Source: Mesorhizobium ciceri WSM4083 (GTDB taxonomy: Bacteria > Pseudomonadota > Alphaproteobacteria > Rhizobiales > Rhizobiaceae). Taken from it: a stretch of 64,000 bases of DNA. The stretch's first letter is position 1; each line of letters opens with the position of its first letter. Under the pieces are notes generated by a model. The model was not told where the DNA came from, ran no database searches, and saw only the letters and a list, made by a program, of their open reading frames with translations. The stretch spans positions 496,001 through 560,000 of the forward strand of contig NZ_JAFG01000004.1 in the NCBI RefSeq assembly GCF_000519305.1. Reading direction: 5' to 3'. This document shows positions 26,604 to 36,850 of the stretch, in pieces. The translations under genes and the position numbers were made by a program.

Positions 26604-26925
26604 ATGCAGCGGATGGGAATGGTTCTGGGGCTGAAACCGGAAAAGGTCGAGGAGTATGTCCGCCTCCATGCCGCCGTCTGGCCCGACGTGCTGGCCATGA
26701 TCTCCGCCTGCAACATCAAGAACTACTCGATCTACCTGAAGCGGCCGGAGAACCTGCTGTTCAGCACCTTCGAATACCACGGCAGCGACTACCAAGCCGA
26801 CATGGCCAAGATGGCGGCCGACCCGAAGACGCAGGAATGGTGGGCGGTCTGCATGCCATGCCAGGAGCCGCTGGCGACGCGCAAGGAAGGTGAATGGTGG
26901 GCAGAGATGGACGAGGTCTTCCATC

Positions 26926-26933
<8 letters not shown>
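26604..26933 (+). CDS. L-rhamnose mutarotase family protein (RhaM-like)
   Basis: This 109-residue protein belongs to the RhaM (DUF718) family, which interconverts anomers of L-rhamnose and related sugars. The catalytic residues of RhaM align as Y18 and H22 ('EEYVRLHAAVWPDVL'). Length is normal for the family (about 104). It lies between the dehydratase and a dehydrogenase with an ATGACTGA overlap to the latter. The context lacks rhamnose isomerase or kinase, which suggests an oxidative (non-phosphorylative) route for a 6-deoxy sugar or analogue. Confidence 0.9.
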
Positions 26934-28001
<1,068 letters not shown>

Positions 28002-28002
<1 letters not shown>

Positions 28003-28454
28003 TGGAACAGATCCAGTATTTCGAAGACTATGAGATTGGCGCGTCGCGCCTGACCAGCGGCCGCACCATCACAGAGACCGACTTCATCGTCCATGCCGGC
28101 CACACCGGCGATTTCTTCCCGCACCACATGGACGCCGAGTTCATGAAGACGACGCCATTCGGCCAGCGCATCGCGCACGGCACGCTGGTGTTCTCGGTCG
28201 GCATCGGGCTGACGGCAACCGTCATCAACCCTGTCGCCTTTTCCTACGGCTACGACCGGTTGCGCTTCATCAAGCCGGTGTTCATCGGCGACACGATCCG
28301 GACGCGCACCACAATTGCGGCCAGGGAAGACGACCCGAAGAGGCCGGGGGCGGGACGGGTGATCGAACGCTGCGAGGTGATCAACCAGCGCGGCGAAGTG
28401 GTGCTGGCGGCCGACCACATCTACATTGTCGAACGCAGGCCGGCGCAGGGCTGA
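28002..28454 (+). CDS. MaoC family dehydratase
   Basis: This 150-residue hot-dog-fold enzyme has an intact hydratase-2 motif, D37-x4-H42 in 'GDFFPHHMD'. It shares '[18 protein letters not shown]' with the MaoC-like protein at 11725, so the two are paralogues. MaoC enzymes normally hydrate enoyl-CoA esters, but this gene is the last of a sugar-catabolic operon that encodes no acyl-CoA ligase or thiolase. The substrate is therefore unclear: a CoA ester made elsewhere, or a non-CoA enol acid. Confidence 0.88.
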
Positions 28455-28470
28455 GACTTGGGAAAGTCCT

Positions 28471-28574
28471 AGAGCATTTCACCGTTTCATGGAAACGGTG
28501 AAATGCTCTAACGCTTTATTTTGACGCGATTCTAGACGGAAAACCGCTTCACACTTTTCCTAGAATTGCTCTAA
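28471..28574. repeat. Palindromic intergenic repeat between convergent genes
   Basis: A perfect 19-bp inverted repeat (28471-28489 and 28493-28511, starting TAGAGCATTTC) surrounds a 3-base ATG loop. It is followed by an AT-richer tail that ends in GAATTGCTCTA, a partial inverted copy of the left end. Elements with ends of this type are scattered through rhizobial genomes. It sits between the convergent maoC and phnV genes and could work as a bidirectional terminator. Confidence 0.75.
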
Positions 28575-29368
28575 GAGCCGGTAGCGCGCTTGGTGATGCG
28601 CTCCAGCCCGAGCAAGAGAACCAGCGTCGCCACGACCAGGATCATGGTGAGTGCCGCGCCGGCAAAGATGTCGCCGCGGTCGGTGAGGCTGAAGATCGAG
28701 ACCGGCAGCGTCACCCAGCCCGGCGGGTAGACCATGACGGTGGCGCCAAGTTCACCCATCGACAGCGCGAAACTGAGACCGAAGGCGGCGACCAGATAGG
28801 GTGCTAGCAAGGGCAGCGTGACGTGCCAAAGCCGGTAGGCCGGGCGAGCGCCGAGGCTCGACGCCACCTGCTCGAAGTCGGGCGAGAGCCGCGCCAGTCC
28901 AGCCGAGACATTGCCGAAGGTGAAAGCCGAGATCAGCACGAAATGTGCGATCATGACGATCGCCACCGTGCCGTTGAGGAGCAGAGGCGGATGGCTGAAG
29001 GCGACGAGCAGGCCAAGGCCAACGGATACCGAAGGCACCGCACTGGGGATGAAGAACAACAGGCCGAGCAGCCGCTTCAAGGCAGGCCCCTGAAGACGCA
29101 GCGACAGGGCCGCCCAGGTGCCGCTGACCAGCGCCAGCGCGCTGGCCAGGAAACCGGTGATCAGGCTGGCCTTGACCGCTCTGCCGGCGGAGCCGGAAAT
29201 GACATCGGTGTAGTGCTCCGTCGTCAGGCCGTTGGGCAGCACGCCGTTCCACTGATCGGCGAGGCTGGACAGCAGGATGACCGCGAGCGGCGCCAGGAAC
29301 AGCACGCCGAAGATCAGTGCGAAGAGCACCCACAGGACAAGACGACCGGAGCGTGACCAGACCAGCAT
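28571..29368 (-). CDS. phnV: 2-aminoethylphosphonate ABC transporter permease (PhnV-like)
   Basis: This 265-residue inner-membrane permease has six hydrophobic segments and a binding-protein-dependent transport signature ('VASSLGARPAYRLWHVTLPLLAPYL'). It is the last gene of the minus-strand phnSTUV operon, three bases after phnU. With PhnU it forms the membrane channel for AEP. The assignment rests mainly on operon context: PhnS-like receptor, PhnT-like ATPase and the AEP-degrading genes upstream. Confidence 0.82.
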   Translation of the reverse strand: MLVWSRSGRLVLWVLFALIFGVLFLAPLAVILLSSLADQWNGVLPNGLTTEHYTDVISGSAGRAVKASLITGFLASALALVSGTWAALSLRLQGPALKRLLGLLFFIPSAVPSVSVGLGLLVAFSHPPLLLNGTVAIVMIAHFVLISAFTFGNVSAGLARLSPDFEQVASSLGARPAYRLWHVTLPLLAPYLVAAFGLSFALSMGELGATVMVYPPGWVTLPVSIFSLTDRGDIFAGAALTMILVVATLVLLLGLERITKRATGS

Positions 29369-29371
29369 GGG

Positions 29372-30229
29372 CTAGGCTCCCAACCGGCCGGCGGCGAAAC
29401 GATAGAGGCCGAACAGGCCAAGCGACAGCGCGATGTTGACGACGGCGATGATGCAGGCGACCTGGTAGGCCGATTCCTGGATCGCCTTGCCGTAGATCAG
29501 CAGCGGCAGGGTGATGACGCCCTTGGCGCCGATGAACAGAACGATGCCGAATTCGTTGACTGTCAACAGCAGGCACAGGCTGCCGCCGGCAATGAGCGCC
29601 GGGATTGCCGCCGGCAGGATGACCTGGCGGACGATGCGAAACGGCCGCGCGCCAAGCACGCTCGCCGCTTCGATCTGGCCGCGGTCGACCAGCGAAAAGG
29701 CGGCGAGCAGAGGACGCAGGATGAAGGGTGTGTAGACGGTGATCTCGGCCAGGATCACGCCCCACGCCGAATAGAGGAAATCGACGGGCGGCAACGGCAA
29801 CGAAAAAGTCTCCATCAGCCCCGCATTGAGCATGCCGGCGGAGCCGTAGAGGAAGGTGAAGGCTAGCGTCACCAGGAACGTCGGCAGGGCAATGAAGGTG
29901 TCGATCAGCCTGGCGATGAAGCCGCTGCCGGGGAACGGCACGAAAGCGAGGATCAGCGCCAGGACGAGGCCGACAACCAGGCATCCGGCTGTCGCCGCGA
30001 TCGAGATCGACACGGTGTTGATCAGCGCGTTGAGGAAGAAGCGCGAATGCAGCACCCGGATCACTTCGGCGACATTGGCGACACCGATGTCGTCGAGGAA
30101 GGCCTGGCGGGCAATCAGTGCCAGCGGATAGAAGAACAGGAGCGCCAGCAGGGCCGCCGGCGGCACGATCCAGAATTTGCCGGACTCTGTTCTCGCCACT
30201 GGCGCGCGAATTGCGACCGCGTCAGACAC
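29372..30229 (-). CDS. phnU: 2-aminoethylphosphonate ABC transporter permease (PhnU-like)
   Basis: This 285-residue permease starts at the GTG at 30229, overlapping the phnT stop by 8 bp (GTGTCTGA). An open frame extending to 30352 lies inside phnT and is rejected. It shows six hydrophobic segments and the EAA-type loop 'EAASVLGARPFRIVRQVILP'. It partners with PhnV in AEP uptake. Confidence 0.82.
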   Translation of the reverse strand: MSDAVAIRAPVARTESGKFWIVPPAALLALLFFYPLALIARQAFLDDIGVANVAEVIRVLHSRFFLNALINTVSISIAATAGCLVVGLVLALILAFVPFPGSGFIARLIDTFIALPTFLVTLAFTFLYGSAGMLNAGLMETFSLPLPPVDFLYSAWGVILAEITVYTPFILRPLLAAFSLVDRGQIEAASVLGARPFRIVRQVILPAAIPALIAGGSLCLLLTVNEFGIVLFIGAKGVITLPLLIYGKAIQESAYQVACIIAVVNIALSLGLFGLYRFAAGRLGA

Positions 30230-31367
30230 CGGCGTCTTCCGGAAGAAGCGAGGTGTCGGCGGGTGCGAAGAACAGCGGCACCTTGGTGCCGGGTTCGGGC
30301 AAGGCGATCGGCAGCCTTGTCGCAGAGACACGCACCGGCGTGCCGTCGACATCGAGCACGAGGTGGGTCAGTTCGCCCTGCCAGTGCACTTCCCTGAGTG
30401 TGCCGACGATGCGGTTGGTATGTTCGCTGTCGGCGGTCAGGCTGAGATGCTGCGGCCTGATGCAGAGCAGGCTCTTGTCGCCGGCCTTCTCGTCACGGCC
30501 CGCGCCGGTGAGCGTAACATCGCCGTGCCTGGCCGTGGCAAAGCCCTTCGAGCCAACGGCCTCGGCAATCGTCACCGGCAAAAGGTTGGCGCGACCGAGG
30601 AACTCGGCCGTAAAACGGTTTGGCGGGCGGCGGTAGAGTTCGGTCGTGGGTCCGTGCGAACAGACCCTGCCGTCGCGCATGATGGCGATCTTGTCGGCAA
30701 GCGTCAGCGCCTCGGTCTGGTCGTGGGTGACATAGAGGATCGTCAAGCCCGGCAGGCTGCGGTGCAGCCGGGCAATCTCCTCGACCATGTTGCGGCGGAT
30801 CTGTGCGTCGAGCGCCGAAAGCGGCTCGTCGAGCAGAAGCACGCGCGGCCGCACCGCCAGAGCCCGTGCTATCGCGACGCGCTGCTGCTGGCCGCCGGAA
30901 AGCTCGCGCGGATAGCGTCTGGCATAGGCCGACATGCCGACGGTGGCGAGCGCATCCTTGATCCGCTCGCCGATCAGCGCCTTGTCGGCGCCCTGTGCTC
31001 TGAGGCCGAAGGCGACGTTGTCCTCGACCCGCATGTGAGGAAACAACGCATAGTTTTGTACCACCATGCCGAGGCCGCGCTCATAGGGCGGCAGGTCGGT
31101 CACGTCGGTGGCGCCGATGCGGATCCGCCCGCTGGCGGGCCGCACGAAGCCGGCCACAGCGCGCAAGGCCGTCGTCTTGCCGGAGCCGGATGGGCCGATC
31201 ATCGCCAGGATCTCGCCAGGTGCGATATCCAGGGTCAGCGGATGCAGGACGACATGCGCGCCATAGGCGACGCTGACCTTGTCGAAATGGACGTTGGAGC
31301 CGGCGCCGCGAACCTTCGCGGCGTCGATGTCCATGACACTGGTACCAGTAAAGGCTGCGGCCGACAT
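30222..31367 (-). CDS. phnT: 2-aminoethylphosphonate ABC transporter ATP-binding protein (PhnT-like)
   Basis: This 381-residue ATPase has Walker [10 protein letters not shown] (58-66), signature [15 protein letters not shown], Walker B '[12 protein letters not shown]' and H-loop 'VTHDQTEAL'. A C-terminal TOBE domain follows, as in polyamine, iron and AEP importers. The ATG at 31367 has GGAGG upstream and is preferred to 31400. It lies 29 bases after phnS. The receptor and degradation genes define the substrate as AEP. Confidence 0.87.
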   Translation of the reverse strand: MSAAAFTGTSVMDIDAAKVRGAGSNVHFDKVSVAYGAHVVLHPLTLDIAPGEILAMIGPSGSGKTTALRAVAGFVRPASGRIRIGATDVTDLPPYERGLGMVVQNYALFPHMRVEDNVAFGLRAQGADKALIGERIKDALATVGMSAYARRYPRELSGGQQQRVAIARALAVRPRVLLLDEPLSALDAQIRRNMVEEIARLHRSLPGLTILYVTHDQTEALTLADKIAIMRDGRVCSHGPTTELYRRPPNRFTAEFLGRANLLPVTIAEAVGSKGFATARHGDVTLTGAGRDEKAGDKSLLCIRPQHLSLTADSEHTNRIVGTLREVHWQGELTHLVLDVDGTPVRVSATRLPIALPEPGTKVPLFFAPADTSLLPEDAGV

Positions 31368-31396
31368 GGCGTGGTCCTCCGGGTTTCCCTTGCGGA

Positions 31397-32428
31397 TCAA
31401 CTTCCGGTCGCTTCGTTCCAGCGCTTGACATAATCGGGCAGCTTGCTCAGCGCGTCGTCCCAGTTCGGCGACCAGACGGTCACGCCTTTCATCGCCTCCT
31501 GCGCCTTGGCGAAGTTGGCGTCATCCGGCTTGACGTCCTTGCGAGCCGGCATGCCGAGCGCAACGGAACTGATGCTCGACTGCGCTTCCTTGGAGAGCAG
31601 GAAGTCGATCAGTTTCTTGCCGTTGTCCGCGTTGGGTGCGCCGGTGACCAGGCCGATTTCATAAGGCAGCGCGAAGGTGGAGCGCACACCGTCAGGACCC
31701 GCCGGCCAGAAAACCTTGATGTTGGGATTGTCGGCCATCTGCGACATGTTCATCTGCAGATCGCCATTGGCGACATGCAACTCACCCTTGTTGACCAGCG
31801 CGGTCAGCTTGCCGGTCGAAGCGGAGGGGCCGACATTGTTGTCCTGCAGCTTCTTCATGAACTCGAAGCCGGCATCCTCGCCGCCGAAGGCGTGGATGAT
31901 CTGCAGCATGACGGCGGTGCCGTCACCGGCCTGGCCGGGGGTAGAATACTGGATCTTGCCCTTGAACTTCGGGGCGAGCAGGTCGTTGTAGGCCTTTGGC
32001 GCTTCCGGCAGGACGGCACTGTTGTAGATGAAGTTCATGTAGTTGTTGACCAGCGGCCGATACTTGTCGGTGCCGCCATCGATCTGGTCGGCGGCTTCCG
32101 GCTTATAGTCCTGCAGCAGGCCGTCAGCCGCGGCGCGCTGCACGAAGGGCGGCAAGGTCACCAGCACGTCGGCCTGCGGGTTCGACTTTTCCTTGGCGAC
32201 ACGCTCGACGACGCCGCCGGAACCTGCCTCGATATACTGCACGGTGATGCCGGTGGCCTTGGTGAAGGCGGCGAACTCGGTCTCGAACCAGCTGCCATTG
32301 CCGTCATGCAGACCGTCGGCGGAATAGATGGTGACGACACCGTCGGCGAGTGCCGGTCCGACAAGAGCCGACGACGCCAACAGCGACGCGGCGAAGGTCA
32401 TAGCTATGGTTGCCTTTTGCGATTTCAT
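31397..32428 (-). CDS. phnS: 2-aminoethylphosphonate ABC transporter substrate-binding protein (PhnS-like)
   Basis: This 343-residue periplasmic receptor begins at ATG 32428 behind AGGGGAA, with a signal peptide cleaved near residue 28 ('VGPALA'). The mature start '[20 protein letters not shown]' and '[22 protein letters not shown]' are typical of PhnS and the related iron/AEP receptors. It is the first gene of the transport operon, behind a 254-bp upstream region with an AT-rich dyad. It should bind AEP in the periplasm. Confidence 0.87.
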   Translation of the reverse strand: MKSQKATIAMTFAASLLASSALVGPALADGVVTIYSADGLHDGNGSWFETEFAAFTKATGITVQYIEAGSGGVVERVAKEKSNPQADVLVTLPPFVQRAAADGLLQDYKPEAADQIDGGTDKYRPLVNNYMNFIYNSAVLPEAPKAYNDLLAPKFKGKIQYSTPGQAGDGTAVMLQIIHAFGGEDAGFEFMKKLQDNNVGPSASTGKLTALVNKGELHVANGDLQMNMSQMADNPNIKVFWPAGPDGVRSTFALPYEIGLVTGAPNADNGKKLIDFLLSKEAQSSISSVALGMPARKDVKPDDANFAKAQEAMKGVTVWSPNWDDALSKLPDYVKRWNEATGS

Positions 32429-32682
32429 GATCAGTTCCCCTGTGATTGATGGCACATTCTGCGATGCACTGTGACGATCTCGCCTGTGGGCCGGAGGCTC
32501 ATGCGGCGCCGTTCGATCTCGTCGTTGTGGCAACTCTGGGGATTGGCGATCGATAAGTAAAATCTATTTATTTTATGAGAGGCAAAGTTCTTCTGATAGT
32601 TGTCATGGAATTGTCGCAACGCTGTCGTGGCGGCAACTCGGGCTCGCCGAAGGCCGGCGATTGGCGGCAGAGATGGTGGTGG
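32429..32682 (-). promoter_or_regulatory. phnS upstream region with AAAAT-N6-ATTTT dyad
   Basis: This 254-bp spacer is the longest within the phn genes and probably holds the phnSTUV promoter. It includes an unusually AT-rich block with the dyad AAAAT (32559-32563) and ATTTT (32570-32574), preceded by GT to give GTAAAATC at 32557-32564. The same GTAAAATC plus TTATTTT combination occurs upstream of phnW. It is a candidate binding site for the phn LysR regulator. Confidence 0.5.
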
Positions 32683-33693
32683 TCAGCCGAATGAAACGCC
32701 AGATGTCTGCGCCCGCAGCCGCGGATCGAACGAACGAACGGTAACCGGCCGGCCGTCGAGAATTTCGAAGCAGCGCGCGAGCGTGTCGTCTTCGAGCCGA
32801 CGCATGGCCTCCTGCGTGAAGAAAGTGAGATGCGGAAACAGGATGACGTTGTCGCGGCCGAACAGTGCGCTCATCGGATGGCCTGACCTGGCCAGCGGTT
32901 CCACCGAATAGACGTCGAGCCCGGCACCGCCGATGCGCCCCGAGATGATCGCCTCGACAAGAGCGGCCTCGTCGATCAGCGCGCCGCGCGAGACGTTGAC
33001 GATGATGGCCGAAGGCTTCAGGCAAGCGAGCTCGGCTTCACCAATCAGGCCGCGCGTCCTGTCGTTCAGCACGCAGTGGAGGGAAACGAAATCGCAGGCG
33101 CGCAGCATGGCGTGGAGATCATTGATCTTCTCGATGCCGGCGGTGCGCATGGTTGCGACATCGACACCGGGATCGAAGCCGAGAACGCGCGCGTGAAATC
33201 CCTGTCCGGCCATGCGCGCCATGCTGCGGCCGATCTTGCCCAAGCCGACGAGCCCAAGAGTGGCGCCGGACATGTCGCGCCCCAGCCAGCGTTGCTCGGG
33301 CCAGATCCAGCCATCACGTGACACCGCCGCCGTGATAGAGGGCAGCCGCTTGGCCAGCGCGATCATCAGCGCGAAGGCGCCTTCGGCGACGGTCTCCTCG
33401 GCATAGTCCGGCACGTTGACGACGGGAATGCCGCGCCGTATCGCGGCGGGGATGTCGATGGCATCGACGCCGACGCCATATTTGACGATGCCCTTCAATC
33501 TGGGAGCCGCCTCGATCACCCGTGCGGTGATCGGCGTGTAGCACATCAGCAAAAGATCGGCGTCGGCAACGGCCTGCACGAGATCAGCTTCGGGGATGCC
33601 GTCCGGCAGGGTCACCAGTTCGACACCCCTCGCCCGCAAGCCGGCGTCAATGCCGGGGCATTCGAGCTCGCGGTCGGTGCGCACGGCCTTCAT
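32683..33693 (-). CDS. D-isomer-specific 2-hydroxyacid dehydrogenase family protein
   Basis: This 336-residue NAD-dependent enzyme has the nucleotide-binding motif 'GLVGLGKIGRSMAR' and the catalytic trio Arg in 'VSRGALIDE', Glu in 'DVYSVEP' and His in 'PHLTFFT'. It lies two bases after the PbfA-like gene, inside the AEP operon. Known AEP pathways have no step assigned to it. It could act on a phosphonate-derived hydroxy acid, for example interconverting 2-hydroxy and 2-oxo phosphonates, but this is inference. Confidence 0.85.
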   Translation of the reverse strand: MKAVRTDRELECPGIDAGLRARGVELVTLPDGIPEADLVQAVADADLLLMCYTPITARVIEAAPRLKGIVKYGVGVDAIDIPAAIRRGIPVVNVPDYAEETVAEGAFALMIALAKRLPSITAAVSRDGWIWPEQRWLGRDMSGATLGLVGLGKIGRSMARMAGQGFHARVLGFDPGVDVATMRTAGIEKINDLHAMLRACDFVSLHCVLNDRTRGLIGEAELACLKPSAIIVNVSRGALIDEAALVEAIISGRIGGAGLDVYSVEPLARSGHPMSALFGRDNVILFPHLTFFTQEAMRRLEDDTLARCFEILDGRPVTVRSFDPRLRAQTSGVSFG

Positions 33694-33695
33694 GA

Positions 33696-35057
33696 TCAGG
33701 CCGCCAGCACGGCGCTCTCGACGATGTCGAGCGCGCGGTCGAGGTCGGTTTTCGAAATGACCAGCGGCGGCGACAGCGTCAACACGTTGCCCTGGCTGAT
33801 CTTGAAGCTCAGCCCCTGTTCAAGGCAGGCATAGAAGACGCGCTCCGCGAGATCGCGTGCCGGCTGGCGCGTATCGCGATCTTCGACGAGCTCGACGCCG
33901 ACCATCAGTCCCCTGCCCCTGACGCCGCCGACATGGGGCGAGCGCGCCATCAGGTCATGCATGCGTCCGAGCATGTGCCGGCCAAGCTCGGCCGCGCGCT
34001 CGACCAGCCCTTCCTCCAGGATGATGTCGATCGTCGTCAGCGCGGCGCGTGTCGTCACCGGGTTCTTTTCATGGGTGTAGTGACCGATCGCGAAGCCGCC
34101 GGTGACGTCGAGATCACGGCGCGCGATGACGGCGGCGATCGGCAGGATACCGCCGCCGAGTGACTTGCCTAGAACGACGATGTCGGGCGTCACATCATCA
34201 TGCTCGTGCGCGAAGAATTTTCCGGTCTTGCCGAGGCCGGTCGGGATCTCATCGAAGATCAGCAGCGTGCCGTGCCGGTCGCAGGCTTCGCGCACCCGCT
34301 TCCAGAAACCGGGCGGCGGCGGGTTGGGCGTCGCCCGCATCGGTTCTGCGACGACCGCCGCCACGTCCTGCTCGCGGCCAAGGACGTAGGCAATCATGTT
34401 GGCGCAGGCAAGGCCCGATGCTTCCAGGGAATCGTGGCCATAGGGGCAGCGATAGCCATCCCACGGCGCGACATGTTCGGTGCCGGTCATCATCGGGCCT
34501 GATATGTGCGAGCGGAAGGTCGCCTCGCCGCCAACGCTGGCTGCGCCGAAGCCGGCGCCATGGAACGCATCCCAGAACGACACCGTCTTGAAGCGGCCGG
34601 TCGCGGCGCGGGCGATCTTCAACGCCACTTCAATGGCGTCCGAGCCGCCGGTGGTGAACAGCACCTTGCCGAGATCGCCGGGCGCCAATGCCGCCAGCTT
34701 CTCCGCCAGCTCGACGGCGGGCTCGCAGGCAAAGCGGCGCGGCGCGAAGCAGAGCTCGTCGAGTTGCTTCTTGATGGCGGCCACAAGCCTCGGATGGCCA
34801 TAGCCGAGGTGATGGACGCTGTTGCCGTGGAAATCCATGAAGCGGCGGCCCGCGGTATCCTCGATCCAGATGCCTTGCGCCTTCGCGATGGTCGAAAGGC
34901 AGGGGCTGGACAGGCTCTGGTGCATGAAGGCGGCCGCGTCGCGATCGAGCAGGCCGCGGATCCGCGGATCGTCCTGCCCGGCATCCCATCGGCCGCGAGC
35001 CGCTGTGGTGTTGGAATCGCCTTCGGTGTGCACAAGCTCTTTGATCGCGGCCATCAT
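33696..35057 (-). CDS. pbfA: PLP-dependent class III aminotransferase-fold enzyme, probable (R)-1-hydroxy-2-aminoethylphosphonate ammonia-lyase
   Basis: This 453-residue class III aminotransferase-fold protein has the PLP lysine at K298 ('VLGKSLGGG') and the pyridine-contacting Asp at D269 ('LIFDEIPTG'). In AEP gene clusters with phnW, phnY and phnA, a homologue called PbfA converts (R)-1-hydroxy-AEP to phosphonoacetaldehyde and ammonia. Position immediately downstream of phnY supports that role. A conventional omega-transaminase remains possible because the fold is shared. The start is a double ATG behind GGAGA. Confidence 0.72.
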   Translation of the reverse strand: MMAAIKELVHTEGDSNTTAARGRWDAGQDDPRIRGLLDRDAAAFMHQSLSSPCLSTIAKAQGIWIEDTAGRRFMDFHGNSVHHLGYGHPRLVAAIKKQLDELCFAPRRFACEPAVELAEKLAALAPGDLGKVLFTTGGSDAIEVALKIARAATGRFKTVSFWDAFHGAGFGAASVGGEATFRSHISGPMMTGTEHVAPWDGYRCPYGHDSLEASGLACANMIAYVLGREQDVAAVVAEPMRATPNPPPPGFWKRVREACDRHGTLLIFDEIPTGLGKTGKFFAHEHDDVTPDIVVLGKSLGGGILPIAAVIARRDLDVTGGFAIGHYTHEKNPVTTRAALTTIDIILEEGLVERAAELGRHMLGRMHDLMARSPHVGGVRGRGLMVGVELVEDRDTRQPARDLAERVFYACLEQGLSFKISQGNVLTLSPPLVISKTDLDRALDIVESAVLAA

Positions 35058-35126
35058 GGTCTCCGAAACGCGAATGAGGGAGCGGCGAACGCTCCCTCGA
35101 TTGTTCTATCCGTCAATGCCGTCCGG

Positions 35127-36584
35127 TCAGGACCAAGGCAGCGAAAATGTCTTCACATTGGTGTAGCTCTTCATCGCCTCGATGACGCCTTCCTTGTAGC
35201 CGTTGCCCGAATCCTTGATGCCGCCGAAGGGCGACATCTCGATGCGATAGCCCGGCACCTCCCAGATGTTGACGGTGCCGACCTGAAGGCCGGCGATGTA
35301 TTTCTGCATGCGCGGAAAAGAGTTGGTGCAGACGCCCGACGACAGGCCGAACGCGGTCGAGTTGGACAGTGCGATCAGCGCATCATCGTCGTCCGGCGCG
35401 CGAACGATCGGGATGATCGGGCCGAACGTCTCCTCCATCACCAGTTCGGATATGTGCGGCACGCGATCGACGACGATGGGCGGCAGCAACGCGCCCTGAC
35501 GACCCGGATTGTAGAGGATTTCGGCGCCCTGCTCGGCGGCCATGTGGACGCGCGCTTCGAACAGCGCCGCAGCCTTCTCGTGCACGACGGTGCCAAGGTC
35601 GGTCGAGCGGTCCATCGGATCGCCGAAGCGGATCTTTTTCGCCCGCTCCAGCACCAGCGGCACGAAGCGGTCGGCGACGCTTTCCTGGACGAGGATGCGC
35701 TTGACCGCCGTGCAGCGCTGGCCGGAGTTCTTCGTCGCTCCGGCCACGGCCAGATCGGCTGCCCTGGCCAGATCCTCGTCGGAGAGATCGTTGAGGACGA
35801 TCAGCGGGTCGTTGCCGCCGAGTTCCAGCACCTGGCGCTTGTAGCCGGCGGTGCGGGAGATCATCTTGCCGACCGGCACGCCGCCGGTGAAGGTGATCAG
35901 GTCGATGTTGTCGTTGGTGATCATCTCGTTGCCGATATCGGCCGGCCAGCCGGTCACCACCGACAGCATCTCCGGTGGCAGGCCGGCCTCATAGAGGATA
36001 TCGGCCAACAGCAGTGCGGTCATCGGCGTCAGTTCGGTCGGCTTGACCACCACGCAATTGTTGGTGGCGATTGCCGGCGCCACCTTGTGCGAGACCATGT
36101 TGAGCGGATGGTTGAACGGCGTGATCGCCGAGATCGCCTTCAGCGGTTCACGCGTGGTGAAGATCTTGCGCGCCTTGCCGTGCGGGGTGAGGTCGCAGGA
36201 GAAGATCTGGCCGTCATCCTGGATGCACATCTGCGCCGACAGCGTGAACACGTCATAGGCACGGCCGACCTCATAGAGCGAGTCCGTCTTGGAGATGCCG
36301 AGCTCGAGCGTGATGAGGTCGGATATTTCTTCCCGGCGCGACGCCAGCGCTTGCGCCGTGCGAAACAGGATCTGCTGGCGCTCGTAGCGGGTCAGCTTCG
36401 ATTTGTAGCCGGCGGCGATCTCGAAGGCTTTTCGCGCGTGCTCGGCGCGCCCGGCCGGCACGGTGCCGATGACGGTGTCGTTCCAGGGATAGCGCACCTC
36501 GACGACGCCGTCGGCATCGACTCGTCTGCCGGCAATGCGCATCGGCTCGTGGCGAACTTTGATGGCGGGGTCGAGCTTGGTCAT
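35127..36584 (-). CDS. phnY: Phosphonoacetaldehyde dehydrogenase
   Basis: This 485-residue aldehyde dehydrogenase oxidises phosphonoacetaldehyde to phosphonoacetate with NAD. The catalytic Cys291 ('NSGQRCTAV') and Glu254 ('LELGG') are present. His159 and Arg290, which hold the phosphonate in the Sinorhizobium enzyme as I recall it, are at the same positions. The ATG at 36584 gives the family-length protein; the longer frame to 36638 has no support. It acts between PhnW and PhnA. A 266-bp spacer with a palindromic repeat separates it from phnA. Confidence 0.92.
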   Translation of the reverse strand: MTKLDPAIKVRHEPMRIAGRRVDADGVVEVRYPWNDTVIGTVPAGRAEHARKAFEIAAGYKSKLTRYERQQILFRTAQALASRREEISDLITLELGISKTDSLYEVGRAYDVFTLSAQMCIQDDGQIFSCDLTPHGKARKIFTTREPLKAISAITPFNHPLNMVSHKVAPAIATNNCVVVKPTELTPMTALLLADILYEAGLPPEMLSVVTGWPADIGNEMITNDNIDLITFTGGVPVGKMISRTAGYKRQVLELGGNDPLIVLNDLSDEDLARAADLAVAGATKNSGQRCTAVKRILVQESVADRFVPLVLERAKKIRFGDPMDRSTDLGTVVHEKAAALFEARVHMAAEQGAEILYNPGRQGALLPPIVVDRVPHISELVMEETFGPIIPIVRAPDDDDALIALSNSTAFGLSSGVCTNSFPRMQKYIAGLQVGTVNIWEVPGYRIEMSPFGGIKDSGNGYKEGVIEAMKSYTNVKTFSLPWS

Positions 36585-36657
36585 GTCAGTGTTCCCGGTG
36601 CTCAGAGAGCTACATCGATATTTTGTTGGCGCGGCCATCGCGTCTTGGCAATGGCTT

Positions 36658-36800
36658 CCCCCACTCCGTCGCCGCTTCGCGGCGCCACCTCTCCCCCCTC
36701 CGGAGGGAGAGGAAGGGAGCCAAGGCTGGCGAGCTCAGCGCCTTTCCTCTCCCCCGTCGATCGGGGGAGAGGTGCCGAGCGAAGCTCGGCGGAGTGGGGG
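36658..36800. repeat. 143-bp palindromic mosaic repeat with terminal inverted repeats
   Basis: The ends are perfect 11-bp inverted repeats, CCCCCACTCCG (36658-36668) and CGGAGTGGGGG (36790-36800). Inside lie four hairpins: CGCCGC/GCGGCG (36670-36684), CCTCTCCC/GGGAGAGG (36688-36712), an 11-bp CCTCTCCCCCG/CGGGGGAGAGG stem (36746-36772) and GCCGAGC/GCTCGGC (36774-36790). The layout is nearly mirror-symmetrical and resembles the intergenic mosaic elements of rhizobia. It contains no gene and separates phnA from phnY in the transcript. Confidence 0.82.
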
Positions 36801-36850
36801 TCGACCGGCGCAATCATCAATAACTACGCCCACGAGCCCCACCTCGCACA

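Noticed and set aside
28471..28574. A CRISPR-like repeat or an sRNA gene at the 28.5-kb palindrome
   Set aside because: There is a single palindromic unit with no spacers and no promoter-like sequence specific to it. A dispersed repeat or terminator explains it better. No CRISPR array was seen anywhere in the window.
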